64,000 nt of DNA from Cryptosporangium aurantiacum (GCF_900143005.1 NZ_FRCS01000007.1:372001-436000), one strand, 5' to 3'. Shown: positions 48,426 to 57,856, numbered from the stretch's first letter. Numbers and translations: made by a program. The notes: a model not told the origin generated them from the sequence alone.

Positions 48426-49183
48426 CGATCCTGTACGAGGTCACACCCGACCGGGTCGCCACGATCACGTTGAACCGGCCCGAGGCGCTGAACGCGTTCG
48501 ACCGGCAGATGTGCCACGAGATCCGGGACGCCTGGCAGCAGGTCAAAGCCGACCCGAACGTGCACGCGGTGGTGCTGCGGGCGGCGGGGGAGCGCGCGTT
48601 CTGCGCCGGGCTCGACGTCAAGAAGGCGTACGGCCAGCCCGACGACGTCTGGAACCACGAGGATCCGGGTGAGTTGCTCAGTCCGAAGTGGCAGAAGGTC
48701 TGGAAGCCGGTGGTCTGCGCGGTGCAGGGCCTGTGTACGGCCGGTGCGTTCTACTTCGTGAACGAGGCGGACGTGGTGATCTGCTCGACCGATGCGACGT
48801 TCTTCGACTCGCACGTCAGCGGCGGCCGGGTCAGCGCGGTGGAACCGGTCGGGCTGATGCGCCGGATCGGCCTCGGCGAGACGCTGCGGATCGCGTTGCT
48901 CGGCAACGACGAGCGGGTGTCCGCGGAGACCGCGCTGCGGATCGGGCTGGTGACCGAGGTGACCTCCCCGGACGCCCTGCACGGCCGGGCTCACGAGATC
49001 GCCGCAGCTATCGCGGAGAAGCCGACCGCGGCGACCCAGGGCACGGTGCGGGCGATCTGGGAGTCGCTGGACCGGCCGTACCGGGCGGCGACCGAGCAGG
49101 CGCTGATCTACACGCGGCTCGGCAACCCGGTCGGGATGGCAGCGGTTGATCCCACCGCACCGCGGCGGGGGTGGGTTCGATGA
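48422..49183 (+). CDS. Crotonase-family protein (crotonase 4)
   Basis: A 253-residue crotonase: FCAGLDVKKAYG near 61, GLCTAGAFYFVNEAD near 103-117 without the first catalytic Glu, and FFDSHVSGGRVSAVEPVGL near 125-143. It is similar in layout to crotonase 3, probably an old duplication that diverged. The two could form a hetero-oligomer or act on successive intermediates; that is inference. It is coupled by 4-bp overlaps to crotonase 3 and the following ligase. Confidence 0.84.
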   Translation: MTILYEVTPDRVATITLNRPEALNAFDRQMCHEIRDAWQQVKADPNVHAVVLRAAGERAFCAGLDVKKAYGQPDDVWNHEDPGELLSPKWQKVWKPVVCAVQGLCTAGAFYFVNEADVVICSTDATFFDSHVSGGRVSAVEPVGLMRRIGLGETLRIALLGNDERVSAETALRIGLVTEVTSPDALHGRAHEIAAAIAEKPTAATQGTVRAIWESLDRPYRAATEQALIYTRLGNPVGMAAVDPTAPRRGWVR

Positions 49184-50646
49184 CTCTCGGGGACCGGATC
49201 GCGGCGGTGACCGCGCTCGAGCCCGATCGCCCGGCGATCGACTACCAGGGACGCTGGGTCTCCTGGGGTGAGCTCGGCGCGATCGCCGGGGCCGTGGCCG
49301 CGCACGTGCCGGAGCCCGGCACCCGGGTCGCGGTCCTGCTCCGGAACAGCCCGGCGTCGGTCGGGATCGTGCTCGGAGTGCTCCGCGCGGGCGGCTGTGT
49401 GGTGACGGTCAACCCGCACCGGGGCGCCGAGCGCGTCCGGGCGGAGCTGACGGAGCTCGGCGCCCCGATCGTCGCCGGGCAGCCAGACGACGTGCGGGAT
49501 CATCCGGGGGCGACGCTCGCCGTGGATGCGTCGCTCGAGGTGCGTGCGCTGCGGCCGGGCTCTCGCGGCGCGTCGGCTGCGCTGCGGCCGGGCTCTCGCG
49601 GTGTGTCGGCTGCGCTGCGGCCGGGCGTCGCGGTGCAGATGCTCACCAGCGGCACCACCGGCCCGCCGAAACGGATCGACCTCACCTACGACACGCTGGA
49701 GCGGGTCTTCGCGGGCGCGAAACACTACGAGGGCAGCCGCGATGCCCGGGTGCGCCTGCGGTCGGGCATCGCGGTCGTCAACGCCCCGCTCGTGCACCTC
49801 GGCGGTCTGTTCCGCGTGCTGCAGTGCGTGCTCGACGGGCGGTCGTTCGCGCTGCTCGAACGGTTCACGGTCGAGGCATGGGCGGACGCCGTCCGGCGGC
49901 ACCGGCCGGCCACCGTGAGCCTGGTGCCCGCCGCGCTCCGGATGGTGCTCGACGCCGACCTGGACCGCGCCGACCTGAGTAGCGTCCGCTCGGTGATCTG
50001 CGGGACCGCGCCGCTGTCGCCGGACGACGCCGACGCGTTCACCGCGAAGTACGGCGTCCCCGTGCTGGTGTCGTACGCCGCGACGGAGTTCGGGGGCGGT
50101 GTCGCCGGCTGGAACCTCGCCGACCACCAGCAGTACTGGGCGACCAAACGCGGCAGCGTCGGGCGGGCGCATCCGGGGTGCGCGCTGCGGGTGGTCTCCG
50201 CGGAAACCGGCGCCGCGCTCCCGCCCGATCAGCCGGGCCTGCTGGAGGTGCGGGCCGCCCAGCTCGGCTCCGGAGACGAGTGGATCCGGACCACCGACCT
50301 GGCCCGGATCGACGCCGACGGGTTCGTCTGGATCCTCGGCCGCGCCGACCAGGCGATCATCCGCGGTGGTTTCAAGATCCTGCCCGACGACGTCCGCGCG
50401 GTGCTGGAGCAGCACCCGGCCGTGCGGGCCGCGGCGGTGGTCGGCCGCGCCGATCGGCGGCTCGGCGCGGTGCCGGTGGCGGCCGTCGAGATCCGGACAC
50501 CGGTCACCAGCGACGACCTGCTCGCGCACGCGTCCGCGCAACTGGCGCCGTACGAGCGGCCGGTGGAGATCCGGATCGTCGACGCGCTGCCGCGGACGCC
50601 GTCGGCGAAGGTCGATCTGACCGCCGTGCGAGGGCTGCTGCGATGA
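49180..50646 (+). CDS. AMP-forming acyl-CoA ligase-like protein (ligase A)
   Basis: A 488-residue ANL-family protein, on the short side. P-loop MLTSGTTGPPKR is near 154-165, A5 motif SYAATEFGG near 288, TTDLARIDADGFVWILGR near 371-388, catalytic Lys in PRTPSAKVDL near 474. Two and a third copies of an 11-residue repeat (LRPGSRGxSAA) lie at about 124-149, directly before the P-loop. It activates an unknown acid to a CoA ester. It is translationally coupled to crotonase 4 and ligase B. Confidence 0.83.
   Translation: MTLGDRIAAVTALEPDRPAIDYQGRWVSWGELGAIAGAVAAHVPEPGTRVAVLLRNSPASVGIVLGVLRAGGCVVTVNPHRGAERVRAELTELGAPIVAGQPDDVRDHPGATLAVDASLEVRALRPGSRGASAALRPGSRGVSAALRPGVAVQMLTSGTTGPPKRIDLTYDTLERVFAGAKHYEGSRDARVRLRSGIAVVNAPLVHLGGLFRVLQCVLDGRSFALLERFTVEAWADAVRRHRPATVSLVPAALRMVLDADLDRADLSSVRSVICGTAPLSPDDADAFTAKYGVPVLVSYAATEFGGGVAGWNLADHQQYWATKRGSVGRAHPGCALRVVSAETGAALPPDQPGLLEVRAAQLGSGDEWIRTTDLARIDADGFVWILGRADQAIIRGGFKILPDDVRAVLEQHPAVRAAAVVGRADRRLGAVPVAAVEIRTPVTSDDLLAHASAQLAPYERPVEIRIVDALPRTPSAKVDLTAVRGLLR
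49549..49627. repeat. 33-bp tandem repeat in ligase A
   Basis: Two full 33-bp units start at 49549 and 49582, beginning CTGCGGCCGGGCTCTCGCGG. A partial third unit starts at 49615. The units differ by only a few bases. The period keeps the reading frame and encodes an 11-residue repeat. Confidence 0.85.
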
Positions 50647-52208
50647 CGGTCGGCGCGCTGCTCCGCGATCAGGCCGCACGCTACGGCCACAAGCGGTTCG
50701 TGGTCTGCGACGACGACCGGCTCAGCTACGCCGACGCCGACCGCTGGTCGAGCCTGCTCGCCCGGGGGCTGCTCGCGATCGGCGTCGGCAAGGGCACGCA
50801 CGTCGGCGTCCTGCAGCCGAACGGCAGCGACTTCGTGCTCGGCTGGCTGGCGGCGGCCCGCATCGGCGCGGTGACCGTGCCGCTGAGCACGTTCTCCACC
50901 GCCGCCGAGCTGCGGACGCTGCTGCGCGGCGCCGACATCGAGGTGCTGCTGAGCGCCCGGTCGTACCGGGGGCACGACTACGTGGCCGCGTTGGAGGACC
51001 TGGACCTCACCACCGCCGCCTCCACGCCCGCGCTGCGGCACGTGTTCGTCCACGATTCGTCCGACGCCGTCCATCCGGATCGGACCGTCGCCGCGCTGCT
51101 CGCCCACGGGGACGCGGTGCCGCCGGAGGTGCTGCGCGCCGCCGAGGACGACGTCGGCCCGGGGGACCGGCTGGTGATCGTGCACACGTCGGGCTCCACC
51201 AGCGCGCCGAAAGGTGTTATCCACACGCACGGCGCGCTGCTGGAGCACCTCGCGAACCTCAACGACCTTCGCCGCTTCTCTGACGACGAGGTGCTGTTCT
51301 CGAACTCGCCGTTCTTCTGGATCGGCGGGTTCGCGTACGCGCTGCTCGGGACGCTGCTCGCCGGCGGTCGGCTGGTCTGCTCGAACGCGCCGGACGCGGC
51401 GCGCGTGCTGGACGTCCTGGAGCGCGAACGCCCGACGATGGTCAACGGCTACGCCCAGTCGGTGGCGCACCTGCCGCGCGACCCGACGTTCGCGCGGCGG
51501 GACCTGTCCTCGATCCGGCGGGGCAACCTGTACCCGATCATGCCCGCTGACGTCCGGCCGGCCGATCCGCAGCTGCGGCACCAGATGCTGGGGCTGACCG
51601 AGACCGGCAGCGTGTGCCTGGCCAGCCCGGACGAGAGCGATCAGCCCGAGCGGCGGCGCGGGTCGTTCGGGCGTCCGGTGCCGGGGTTCGAGGCCCGGGT
51701 GGTCGACCCCGACGACGGCACGGACTGCCCGCCCGGACGCCTCGGCGAGCTCTGGTTGCGCGGTCCGGCGCTGATGGAGGGGTACTACGGCCGGGAACGG
51801 CACGAGGTGTTCGACGCCGACGGCTGGTTCCGCACCGGTGACCTGTTCGTCGTCGATGAGGAGGGTTTTTACTACTTCCGGGGGCGGCGGGGGGACGTGA
51901 TCAAGACATCCGGCGCGAACGTCTCCCCGGCCGAGGTGGAGGAGGCGATCCGGGACGTCGCCGGTCTGACCGCGCACGTCGTCGGCCTGGAGGACGCGGC
52001 CCGGGGGCAGATCGTGGCCGCCGCGGTCCGGGTGCCGCCGGGCCGGGAGATCGACGCGGACGCGTTGCGCGGCCGGCTGGCCGACCGCCTGTCGGCGTAC
52101 AAGGTGCCCCGCCGGATCGTGCTGCTCGCCGAGAACGACGTGCCGACGATGTCCAGCGGCAAACTCGACGTTCCGGCCTTGAAGGAGCGCCTCCGTGCCG
52201 GCGGCTGA
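50643..52208 (+). CDS. AMP-forming acyl-CoA ligase (ligase B)
   Basis: A 521-residue ANL-family enzyme. P-loop HTSGSTSAPKGV is near 181-192, motif A5 LGLTETGS near 316, RTGDLFVVDEEGFYYFRGR near 398-416, catalytic Lys in MSSGKLD near 505. SNSPFFWIGGFAY is the substrate-tunnel segment shared with ligase C. It probably uses a medium or aromatic carboxylic acid. It overlaps ligase A by 4 bp and ligase C by 14 bp, so the three are likely made in fixed proportion. Confidence 0.87.
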   Translation: MTVGALLRDQAARYGHKRFVVCDDDRLSYADADRWSSLLARGLLAIGVGKGTHVGVLQPNGSDFVLGWLAAARIGAVTVPLSTFSTAAELRTLLRGADIEVLLSARSYRGHDYVAALEDLDLTTAASTPALRHVFVHDSSDAVHPDRTVAALLAHGDAVPPEVLRAAEDDVGPGDRLVIVHTSGSTSAPKGVIHTHGALLEHLANLNDLRRFSDDEVLFSNSPFFWIGGFAYALLGTLLAGGRLVCSNAPDAARVLDVLERERPTMVNGYAQSVAHLPRDPTFARRDLSSIRRGNLYPIMPADVRPADPQLRHQMLGLTETGSVCLASPDESDQPERRRGSFGRPVPGFEARVVDPDDGTDCPPGRLGELWLRGPALMEGYYGRERHEVFDADGWFRTGDLFVVDEEGFYYFRGRRGDVIKTSGANVSPAEVEEAIRDVAGLTAHVVGLEDAARGQIVAAAVRVPPGREIDADALRGRLADRLSAYKVPRRIVLLAENDVPTMSSGKLDVPALKERLRAGG

Positions 52209-53787
52209 AGCGCCGTGGGCGGCGCGCGCCGGCGCCGGCCCGGGGGGCGAGCGGACCGTTCCCGCCGTCTTGCGGACGCGGCTGCGGCTCGACGCCGCGC
52301 GCGAGGCCGTGGTCGACGACGAGCGTTCGGTCACCTACGCCGAGCTGGACGACGCCAGCCGTACCCTGGCCACCGCGCTGGTCGCCGCCGGAGTGCGGAA
52401 GGGCAGCCGGGTCGGCCTGCTGGCACCGAACGGCGTCGACTGGGTGGTCGCCGCGGTCGCGGTGACCCGGATCGGTGCGGTGCTGGTGCCGCTGAGCACG
52501 CTGCTCCGGCCCCCGGAACTGCTCGCGCAGCTCCGCGAGGCGAGCGTCAGCCACCTGATCGCGGTGCCGGCGTTCCGCAACCGCCGCTACCTCGACGAAC
52601 TGGAGGAGGCGGCCCCCGGCCTGACCGGCGGCCGCCGTCACGTCGGCGTGCCGCACCTGCGCGCGGTCTGGAGCACCGAAGCCCTCCCCGGTGCCGCGGC
52701 ACCGGCCGGTGTCCGTGCCGCGCTTGAGGACGCCGTCCGGCCCGCGGACGACCTGGTCATCCTGTTCACCTCGGGCAGCCGCGGCCGTCCGAAGGGCGTC
52801 GTCCACACCCACGGGAGCGCGCTGTTCGCGACCGCGTCCGGACTGGACGCGCGCTGCGTCGGCCACGGCGAGCGGCTGTACCTCCCGATGCCGTTCTTCT
52901 GGACCGGCGGGTTCGGCCCCGGTGTGCTGTCGGCGCTGCTGGCCGGTGCGACGCTGCTCACCGAGGCCGAACCCGAGCCGGGCCGCACGATCCGCTTCCT
53001 GGAACGCACCGGCGCCACGCTGTTCCGCGGCTGGCCCGACCAGGCCGAGCGGCTCGCGGCTCACCCCTCGTTCGCCGGTGCGGACCTGTCGCGCCTGGGG
53101 CCGGGCAGCTTGCCCGCGATTCTGCCGGACGACGTGCGCCCGGCGCCGGGTGCGCGGGCGAACGTGTTCGGGATGACCGAGACGCTGGGGCCCTACTGCG
53201 GCGCGCGGCTCGACGTCGATCTGCCGGTGGGAAAGGAAGGCAGTTGCGGGCAGCCGTTCGACGGGGTGGACGTCCGGATCGTCGATCCGGACAGCGGGGC
53301 GGTGCGGGGGCCCGGCGAGGACGGCGAGATCCGGGTGCGGGGGCGGGGGCTGCTGCGGACGATCTGCGGCCGGTCCCGCGCCGACGTGTTCGACCGGGAC
53401 GGGTTCTATCCCACCGGTGACCTCGGCACCCTCGATGCGGACGGCTACCTCTGGTACCGCGGGCGGCGCGACGACATGTTCAAGGTCAGCGGCGCGAGCG
53501 TCTACCCGGTGGAGGTGGAGACCGCGCTGCGGAGCCTGCCCGGCGTGTCCGAGGCCCACGTGACCGACCACCTCGACGACGACGTGCGCCGCGTCGCCGC
53601 GGTCGTGGTCACGCGCCTCGACCCCGGGACGCTGGCCGACGGCGTGCGACAGCGACTGTCCGCGTTCAAGGTACCGACGCGCTGGGTCGTGCTGGACGAC
53701 CCCGCGGACGTACCGCGGCTGGCCAGCGGCAAGGTCGACCTGGACGCGCTCCGCGGCCTGATCGTCACCGCGTCAGTTCGCGCTTGA
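52195..53787 (+). CDS. AMP-forming acyl-CoA ligase (ligase C)
   Basis: A 530-residue ANL-family enzyme. P-loop FTSGSRGRPKGV is near 189-200 (Arg at the second Thr position, unusual), A5 FGMTETLG near 323, PTGDLGTLDADGYLWYRGR near 406-424, catalytic Lys in LASGKVDLDALR near 512. PMPFFWTGGFGPG matches ligase B, its closest relative here, suggesting tandem duplication. GTG 52195 lies inside the end of ligase B. Its 3' end overlaps convergent ligase D by 23 bp. Confidence 0.86.
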   Translation: MPAAEAPWAARAGAGPGGERTVPAVLRTRLRLDAAREAVVDDERSVTYAELDDASRTLATALVAAGVRKGSRVGLLAPNGVDWVVAAVAVTRIGAVLVPLSTLLRPPELLAQLREASVSHLIAVPAFRNRRYLDELEEAAPGLTGGRRHVGVPHLRAVWSTEALPGAAAPAGVRAALEDAVRPADDLVILFTSGSRGRPKGVVHTHGSALFATASGLDARCVGHGERLYLPMPFFWTGGFGPGVLSALLAGATLLTEAEPEPGRTIRFLERTGATLFRGWPDQAERLAAHPSFAGADLSRLGPGSLPAILPDDVRPAPGARANVFGMTETLGPYCGARLDVDLPVGKEGSCGQPFDGVDVRIVDPDSGAVRGPGEDGEIRVRGRGLLRTICGRSRADVFDRDGFYPTGDLGTLDADGYLWYRGRRDDMFKVSGASVYPVEVETALRSLPGVSEAHVTDHLDDDVRRVAAVVVTRLDPGTLADGVRQRLSAFKVPTRWVVLDDPADVPRLASGKVDLDALRGLIVTASVRA

Positions 53788-55219
53788 GCACCTTTCCCAT
53801 CGGCGTGCGGGGCAGCTCGGCGACCAGCAGGAGATCCTCCGGGCACTTGTACCGGGCCAGCCCGGCCTTCCGGCAGTGCTCGGCGAGGCCCTCGAGCGTG
53901 ACGTGCTGTCCTGGTTCGGCGACCACGACCGCGCGGACCCGTTCACCGGTGCGGGCGTCCGGAATGCCGACCACCGCCGCGTCCGCGACCCCCGGGCAGC
54001 GGAGGAGCACGTCCTCGATCTCCGACGCGGAGATGTTCTCGGCGTTGCGGATGATGACGTCCTTGCGGCGGCCGCTGATCCGGACGCGACCGCCGCCGCC
54101 CACCGTGCCGACGTCGCCGGTGCGGAACCAGCCGTCCTCGTCGAACGCATCCGCGTCGAGCGTCGCGTCGACGTAGCCGAGGAACTGCTGCGGCCCGCGC
54201 AGGCGCAGTTCGCCGTCGACCACCCGCACCTCGACGCCGCGGGCGGGGCGGCCGACCGTGGTGCCGACGCCGTCGTCGTCCGGTGTCTCGCTGGTGGCCA
54301 CCGGGAACTCGGTCAGCCCCCACGCCCCGGCGACACCCCGCACTCCCAGCACGTCGGCGACCTGCTGATTGACGGTCTCCGGCGTAGCGGCGCCGCCGCC
54401 GACGCAGGCCCGCAACGCGGGGAACAGCACCCGGTCGCCCGCCCGCTGCTGGGCCGCGAGGTACGCGTGGAAGAACGGCGTGGCCGAGCCGAGGACCGTG
54501 GGGCGGTGCGCGGCCATCCGCTCCGGTGTCGTCTGCGGATCGAACCGGTCGAACAGCACCAGGCGGGCGCCGGTGCGCAGCGCCGACACCAGCATCGCGA
54601 CGCCGCCGATGTGGGCGAGCGGCCAGGCGATCGGGTAGACGTCACCGGGGCCGAGGCCGAACTGGTCGACGACGCCGTTGGAGGCGGCGATCACCGACGC
54701 GTCGGTGTGCCGGGCGCCCTTGGGCTCGGCGGTGGTGCCCGACGAGTAGTAGATCCACCGGCACGAGCCGCCGGGATCCGTCGGCGCGGGTACCTCCGCG
54801 TCCGATACGGGCAGCCCAACGTCGGGATCCGTGGATAACACGTCAGGGCCCAGCGACCGGGCCAGGTCGCCGTGGCCGAAACCGTTCCAGCGCTCGGGCA
54901 CCACGACGAGCCGGGGCCGCACCTGCTCGACGATGAACCTCACTTCGCGCTCGCGGAACACCGGGATGATCGGGTTCTGCACCGCACCCAGCCGCGCGCA
55001 GGCGGCCATCAGCACGGCGGCTTCGATCGTCGTCGGGAGTTGCCAGGACACGGTGTCACCGGGCGCGACGCCGTGGGCGTGCAGCCCGGCGGCCACCCGC
55101 TCGGCCGCGGTGCGGAACGCGACGGTCGTCAGCGCGCGACCGCGGTCGTCGGCCACCACGACCGAGTCGGGCCGCTCCCGGGCGGCGGTGTCGACGAGGC
55201 CCCAGACGGTGGTCGGCAT
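53765..55219 (-). CDS. AMP-forming acyl-CoA ligase (ligase D)
   Basis: A 484-residue ANL-family enzyme. P-loop YSSGTTAEPKG is near 160-170, A5 AWGLTEFP near 299, RTGDVGTVGGGGRVRISGR near 368-386, catalytic Lys in PRTPMGKVLKR near 474. It resembles the cyclohexanecarboxylate/fatty acid ligase group more than ligases B and C. ATG 55219 is assumed; ATG 55234 would add five residues and overlap an operator-like palindrome. It is monocistronic and convergent with the ligase C operon. Confidence 0.86.
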   Translation of the reverse strand: MPTTVWGLVDTAARERPDSVVVADDRGRALTTVAFRTAAERVAAGLHAHGVAPGDTVSWQLPTTIEAAVLMAACARLGAVQNPIIPVFREREVRFIVEQVRPRLVVVPERWNGFGHGDLARSLGPDVLSTDPDVGLPVSDAEVPAPTDPGGSCRWIYYSSGTTAEPKGARHTDASVIAASNGVVDQFGLGPGDVYPIAWPLAHIGGVAMLVSALRTGARLVLFDRFDPQTTPERMAAHRPTVLGSATPFFHAYLAAQQRAGDRVLFPALRACVGGGAATPETVNQQVADVLGVRGVAGAWGLTEFPVATSETPDDDGVGTTVGRPARGVEVRVVDGELRLRGPQQFLGYVDATLDADAFDEDGWFRTGDVGTVGGGGRVRISGRRKDVIIRNAENISASEIEDVLLRCPGVADAAVVGIPDARTGERVRAVVVAEPGQHVTLEGLAEHCRKAGLARYKCPEDLLLVAELPRTPMGKVLKRELTR

Positions 55220-55232
55220 GACCGCGATTCTC

Positions 55233-55248
55233 ATACATCTAAAGGTTT
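55233..55248. promoter_or_regulatory. GntR operator candidate, site C
   Basis: ATACATCTAAAGGTTT aligns with sites A and B (shared ACATCT, terminal TTT, GGTTT as in site A). It lies immediately upstream of ligase D, linking this separate transcription unit to the GntR-controlled cluster. Confidence 0.45.
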
Positions 55249-55290
55249 GCGCGCTAGTAGGCGCTAAGCCGACCGGAGACGATCGGATGA

Positions 55291-55330
55291 AACGCGGAGC
55301 GGTCCAGGTATAGCTGGACCGCTCCGCGTT
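55291..55330 (-). terminator. Intrinsic terminator after the histidine kinase gene
   Basis: A perfect 17-bp stem (55291-55307 with 55314-55330, AACGCGGAGCGGTCCAG) closes a 6-nt loop. It lies 55-94 bp beyond the kinase stop and before the promoter region of ligase D. Confidence 0.8.
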
Positions 55331-55384
55331 CCTCACGGGGTGGCGTGTCGCGGCGCGGCCCAGGGAGCGACCCGGCGACGCCAT

Positions 55385-57856
55385 TCACTCGCCGAGGGGT
55401 AGTTCGACCGTCACGACCAACCCGGGGTCGTTGTCGGTCGTCGTGATGCGGCCGCCGTGCCGCTCGACGATCGTCCGGGTGACGACCAGGCCGAGCCCCG
55501 ACCCCGGCATGCCGCTGTGCTGGGTCTCCGCGGACCGGAAGAACTGCTGGAACAGGCGGCCGTGCTCGTCGGCGGGCACGCCGGTGCCGGTGTCGGCGAC
55601 GGTGAGCACCGCGGTCGCGTCCCGCACTGTGACGCGCACGGTGACCGACCCGCCGTCGCGGTTGTACTTCACGGCGTTGGACAGCAGGTTGTCGAGCATC
55701 TGCCGGAGCCGCTCCGGGTCGCCGTGCAGCGGCAGCGCCTCGGGGACGTCGACCGAGAGCGTCAGGCCGGCCGCGTCGGCGGCCGAGCCGATCGTCTCGA
55801 CCCGGTCCCGGACCAGCGCGGCGAAGTCGACGTCGACCGGCTCCAGCGCGATGTGTCCCGACTCCAAGCCGGCCAGGTCCAGCAGGTCGTCGATGATTGC
55901 CATCAGGACCGCGGTGTTGCGCTGGATCACCGCGAGCAGCTGCGGCCCGTCGGTGGCCCAGGTATCCGGGCTGTCGGCCAGCAGTTGGGCGTAGGTCGCG
56001 ATCGACGTCAGCGGCGTGCGTAGTTCGTGGCCGACCAGCGCGAGGTATTCGTCCTTGGTCCGGGCCAGCTGGAGCGCCAGCTCCTCGGTCCGGCAGCGTT
56101 CGAGGTACTGCCCGAGGTAGGCGGCGATCCCGGCGAGGTGTGCGATGACCGCCTCCTGATCCGGGTCGGGGAGGTCGGTATAGAGCGCGAGTACCCCGAC
56201 GACGTGGTCGGCGGACCCCACCGGAACCGCGAGCCCGGTGCGGAGACGCTGGTCGGGCGCGCGCAGGCCGGTGGTGGTCAGGTCGTCGATCCAGACCGGT
56301 GCCCCGGCCGCCCAGGCGGCGCCGGGCAGGTCCTCGTCGGCGCCGAGCGAGCCGGTCGGTGCCTGGTGGGGGACGCCGGTCCCGGTCTCGTCGCTCACCC
56401 AGGACGCGGTCGGGCGCAGGACGTCGCCGACCGGATCGGTGAGCCAGAGTTCCGCGCGCCGCCAGCCCAGCGCGGACGCCACCGCCTCCACCAGGCGCGG
56501 AGCCACCGCTTCCAGCGTCGGCGCGGCGAGCAGCGCCCGGTAGACGGCCAGGTCGCAGGCGCCGAGCCGCTGGGCCCGGCGCTGCGCGGTGACGTCGTGC
56601 AGCACGACGACGGCGCCGAGCCGCGCGTCGCCGACCTGGATCGGCTCCGCGTTGATCATCAGGTGGCGCACCGGCCGCCCCGGGATCCGCAGGTCCAGGT
56701 CCAGGTCGCGTACGTGCCGCCCGGAGATCGCCTGAGCGGACGGGTACTCGGTGGGGTGCAGCCGGGTGCCGTCGGGGTGCCACAGCACGTTCCTGGCGAC
56801 CGTGCTCTCGGCCAGCGGGGTCGTGTCCGTCACCCCGAGCATGCGCCGCAACGCGGTGTTGGCGAACAGCGTGCGGCCGTGGGCGTCACCGGCGAAGACC
56901 CCGGTGTCCATGCTGTCGAGCAGCGCGCGGAGGAAGCTCTTCTGCCTGCTGGCGTCGGCCTCGGCGGTGACCCGGTCGGACAGATCGAGCATCGACACGC
57001 AGGTCACCGGCCCGTGGCGACCGGGCACGACCGAGAACGTGGCGTCGATCGGACGCTGGTCACCGGACCGCGTCGTGGCCCAGACCGTGCGGCGACGCCG
57101 GGGACCGGGCCGGTCGTCGGCGGCCGACTCCCGCACGGCCTCCTGCACCTGCTCCATCGCGTCGGGGAACACGACCTCGCACAGCGGGCGACCCACGACC
57201 TCCTCGAGCGTCCAGCCGAACAGCGCCTCGGCGGCCGTGTTCCAGGCCAGCACGGCCCCGTCGGCGTCGACCGCGACGAAGGCCTCGGCCAGCGCGTCCA
57301 GCAGCGGCGGCGGATCCAGCATCCCGGCGGTCAGCTCCGCGCTCACCGCCGCCACGCCCGGCAGCAGGCTCACGGTCTCGGCGACCCCGGTCAGCGCCGC
57401 GACCTGTTCCGGCGTCCAGTCCCGTGCGTGGGAGGCCAGCGCACAGATCGCGCCGACCACCTGGTCGTCCCGCCCGCGCAGCGGAACCCCGGCGTACGCG
57501 CCGATGGCCAGATCGGGCACCGCGGCGGCGTCGCGGGACCGGGGGTCGGCCAGCGTGTCGGGGATGACGACCGGGGCGGCGGAGACCACGACGTTGCGGC
57601 AGAGCGAGTCCGCGACCTCGATGCGCGGGCTGCGGATCAAGTCGTCGGACACGCCGTGGACCCCGACGAAGTCGTCCCACTCGTCGCCGACCAGGGAGAC
57701 CAGCCCGGCGGGCGCGTTCGCCACCCGAGCCGCGGTCCGCGCGACCGCGTCCATCGCGATCGGGCCGGCGGACAGCGTGGCCTCGGCGCGCCGGACCGCG
57801 TCAAGGCGTTGTGGAGACAATTCCTCCGGGCTCAGGGTCGTCACCATGCCGTTCAC
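55385..57856 (-). CDS. Multi-sensor histidine kinase (GAF-PAS-PAS-GAF-HisKA-HATPase)
   Basis: An 823-residue soluble sensor kinase with no membrane segment. A GAF domain is at about 30-170, a PAS at about 190-310 (AFVAVDADGAVLAWNTAAEALFG region), a second PAS at 320-430, a second GAF at 450-590. The phospho-acceptor His is in LALVGHELRTPLT near 609. The ATPase domain is at about 700-820 (N box LDNLLSNAVKYN, G boxes VADTGTG and GSGLGL). It senses an unknown cytoplasmic cue. No response regulator is nearby, so it is an orphan. GTG 57856 follows GGAG by 4 bases; ATG 57847 is an alternative. Confidence 0.88.
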   Translation of the reverse strand: MNGMVTTLSPEELSPQRLDAVRRAEATLSAGPIAMDAVARTAARVANAPAGLVSLVGDEWDDFVGVHGVSDDLIRSPRIEVADSLCRNVVVSAAPVVIPDTLADPRSRDAAAVPDLAIGAYAGVPLRGRDDQVVGAICALASHARDWTPEQVAALTGVAETVSLLPGVAAVSAELTAGMLDPPPLLDALAEAFVAVDADGAVLAWNTAAEALFGWTLEEVVGRPLCEVVFPDAMEQVQEAVRESAADDRPGPRRRRTVWATTRSGDQRPIDATFSVVPGRHGPVTCVSMLDLSDRVTAEADASRQKSFLRALLDSMDTGVFAGDAHGRTLFANTALRRMLGVTDTTPLAESTVARNVLWHPDGTRLHPTEYPSAQAISGRHVRDLDLDLRIPGRPVRHLMINAEPIQVGDARLGAVVVLHDVTAQRRAQRLGACDLAVYRALLAAPTLEAVAPRLVEAVASALGWRRAELWLTDPVGDVLRPTASWVSDETGTGVPHQAPTGSLGADEDLPGAAWAAGAPVWIDDLTTTGLRAPDQRLRTGLAVPVGSADHVVGVLALYTDLPDPDQEAVIAHLAGIAAYLGQYLERCRTEELALQLARTKDEYLALVGHELRTPLTSIATYAQLLADSPDTWATDGPQLLAVIQRNTAVLMAIIDDLLDLAGLESGHIALEPVDVDFAALVRDRVETIGSAADAAGLTLSVDVPEALPLHGDPERLRQMLDNLLSNAVKYNRDGGSVTVRVTVRDATAVLTVADTGTGVPADEHGRLFQQFFRSAETQHSGMPGSGLGLVVTRTIVERHGGRITTTDNDPGLVVTVELPLGE

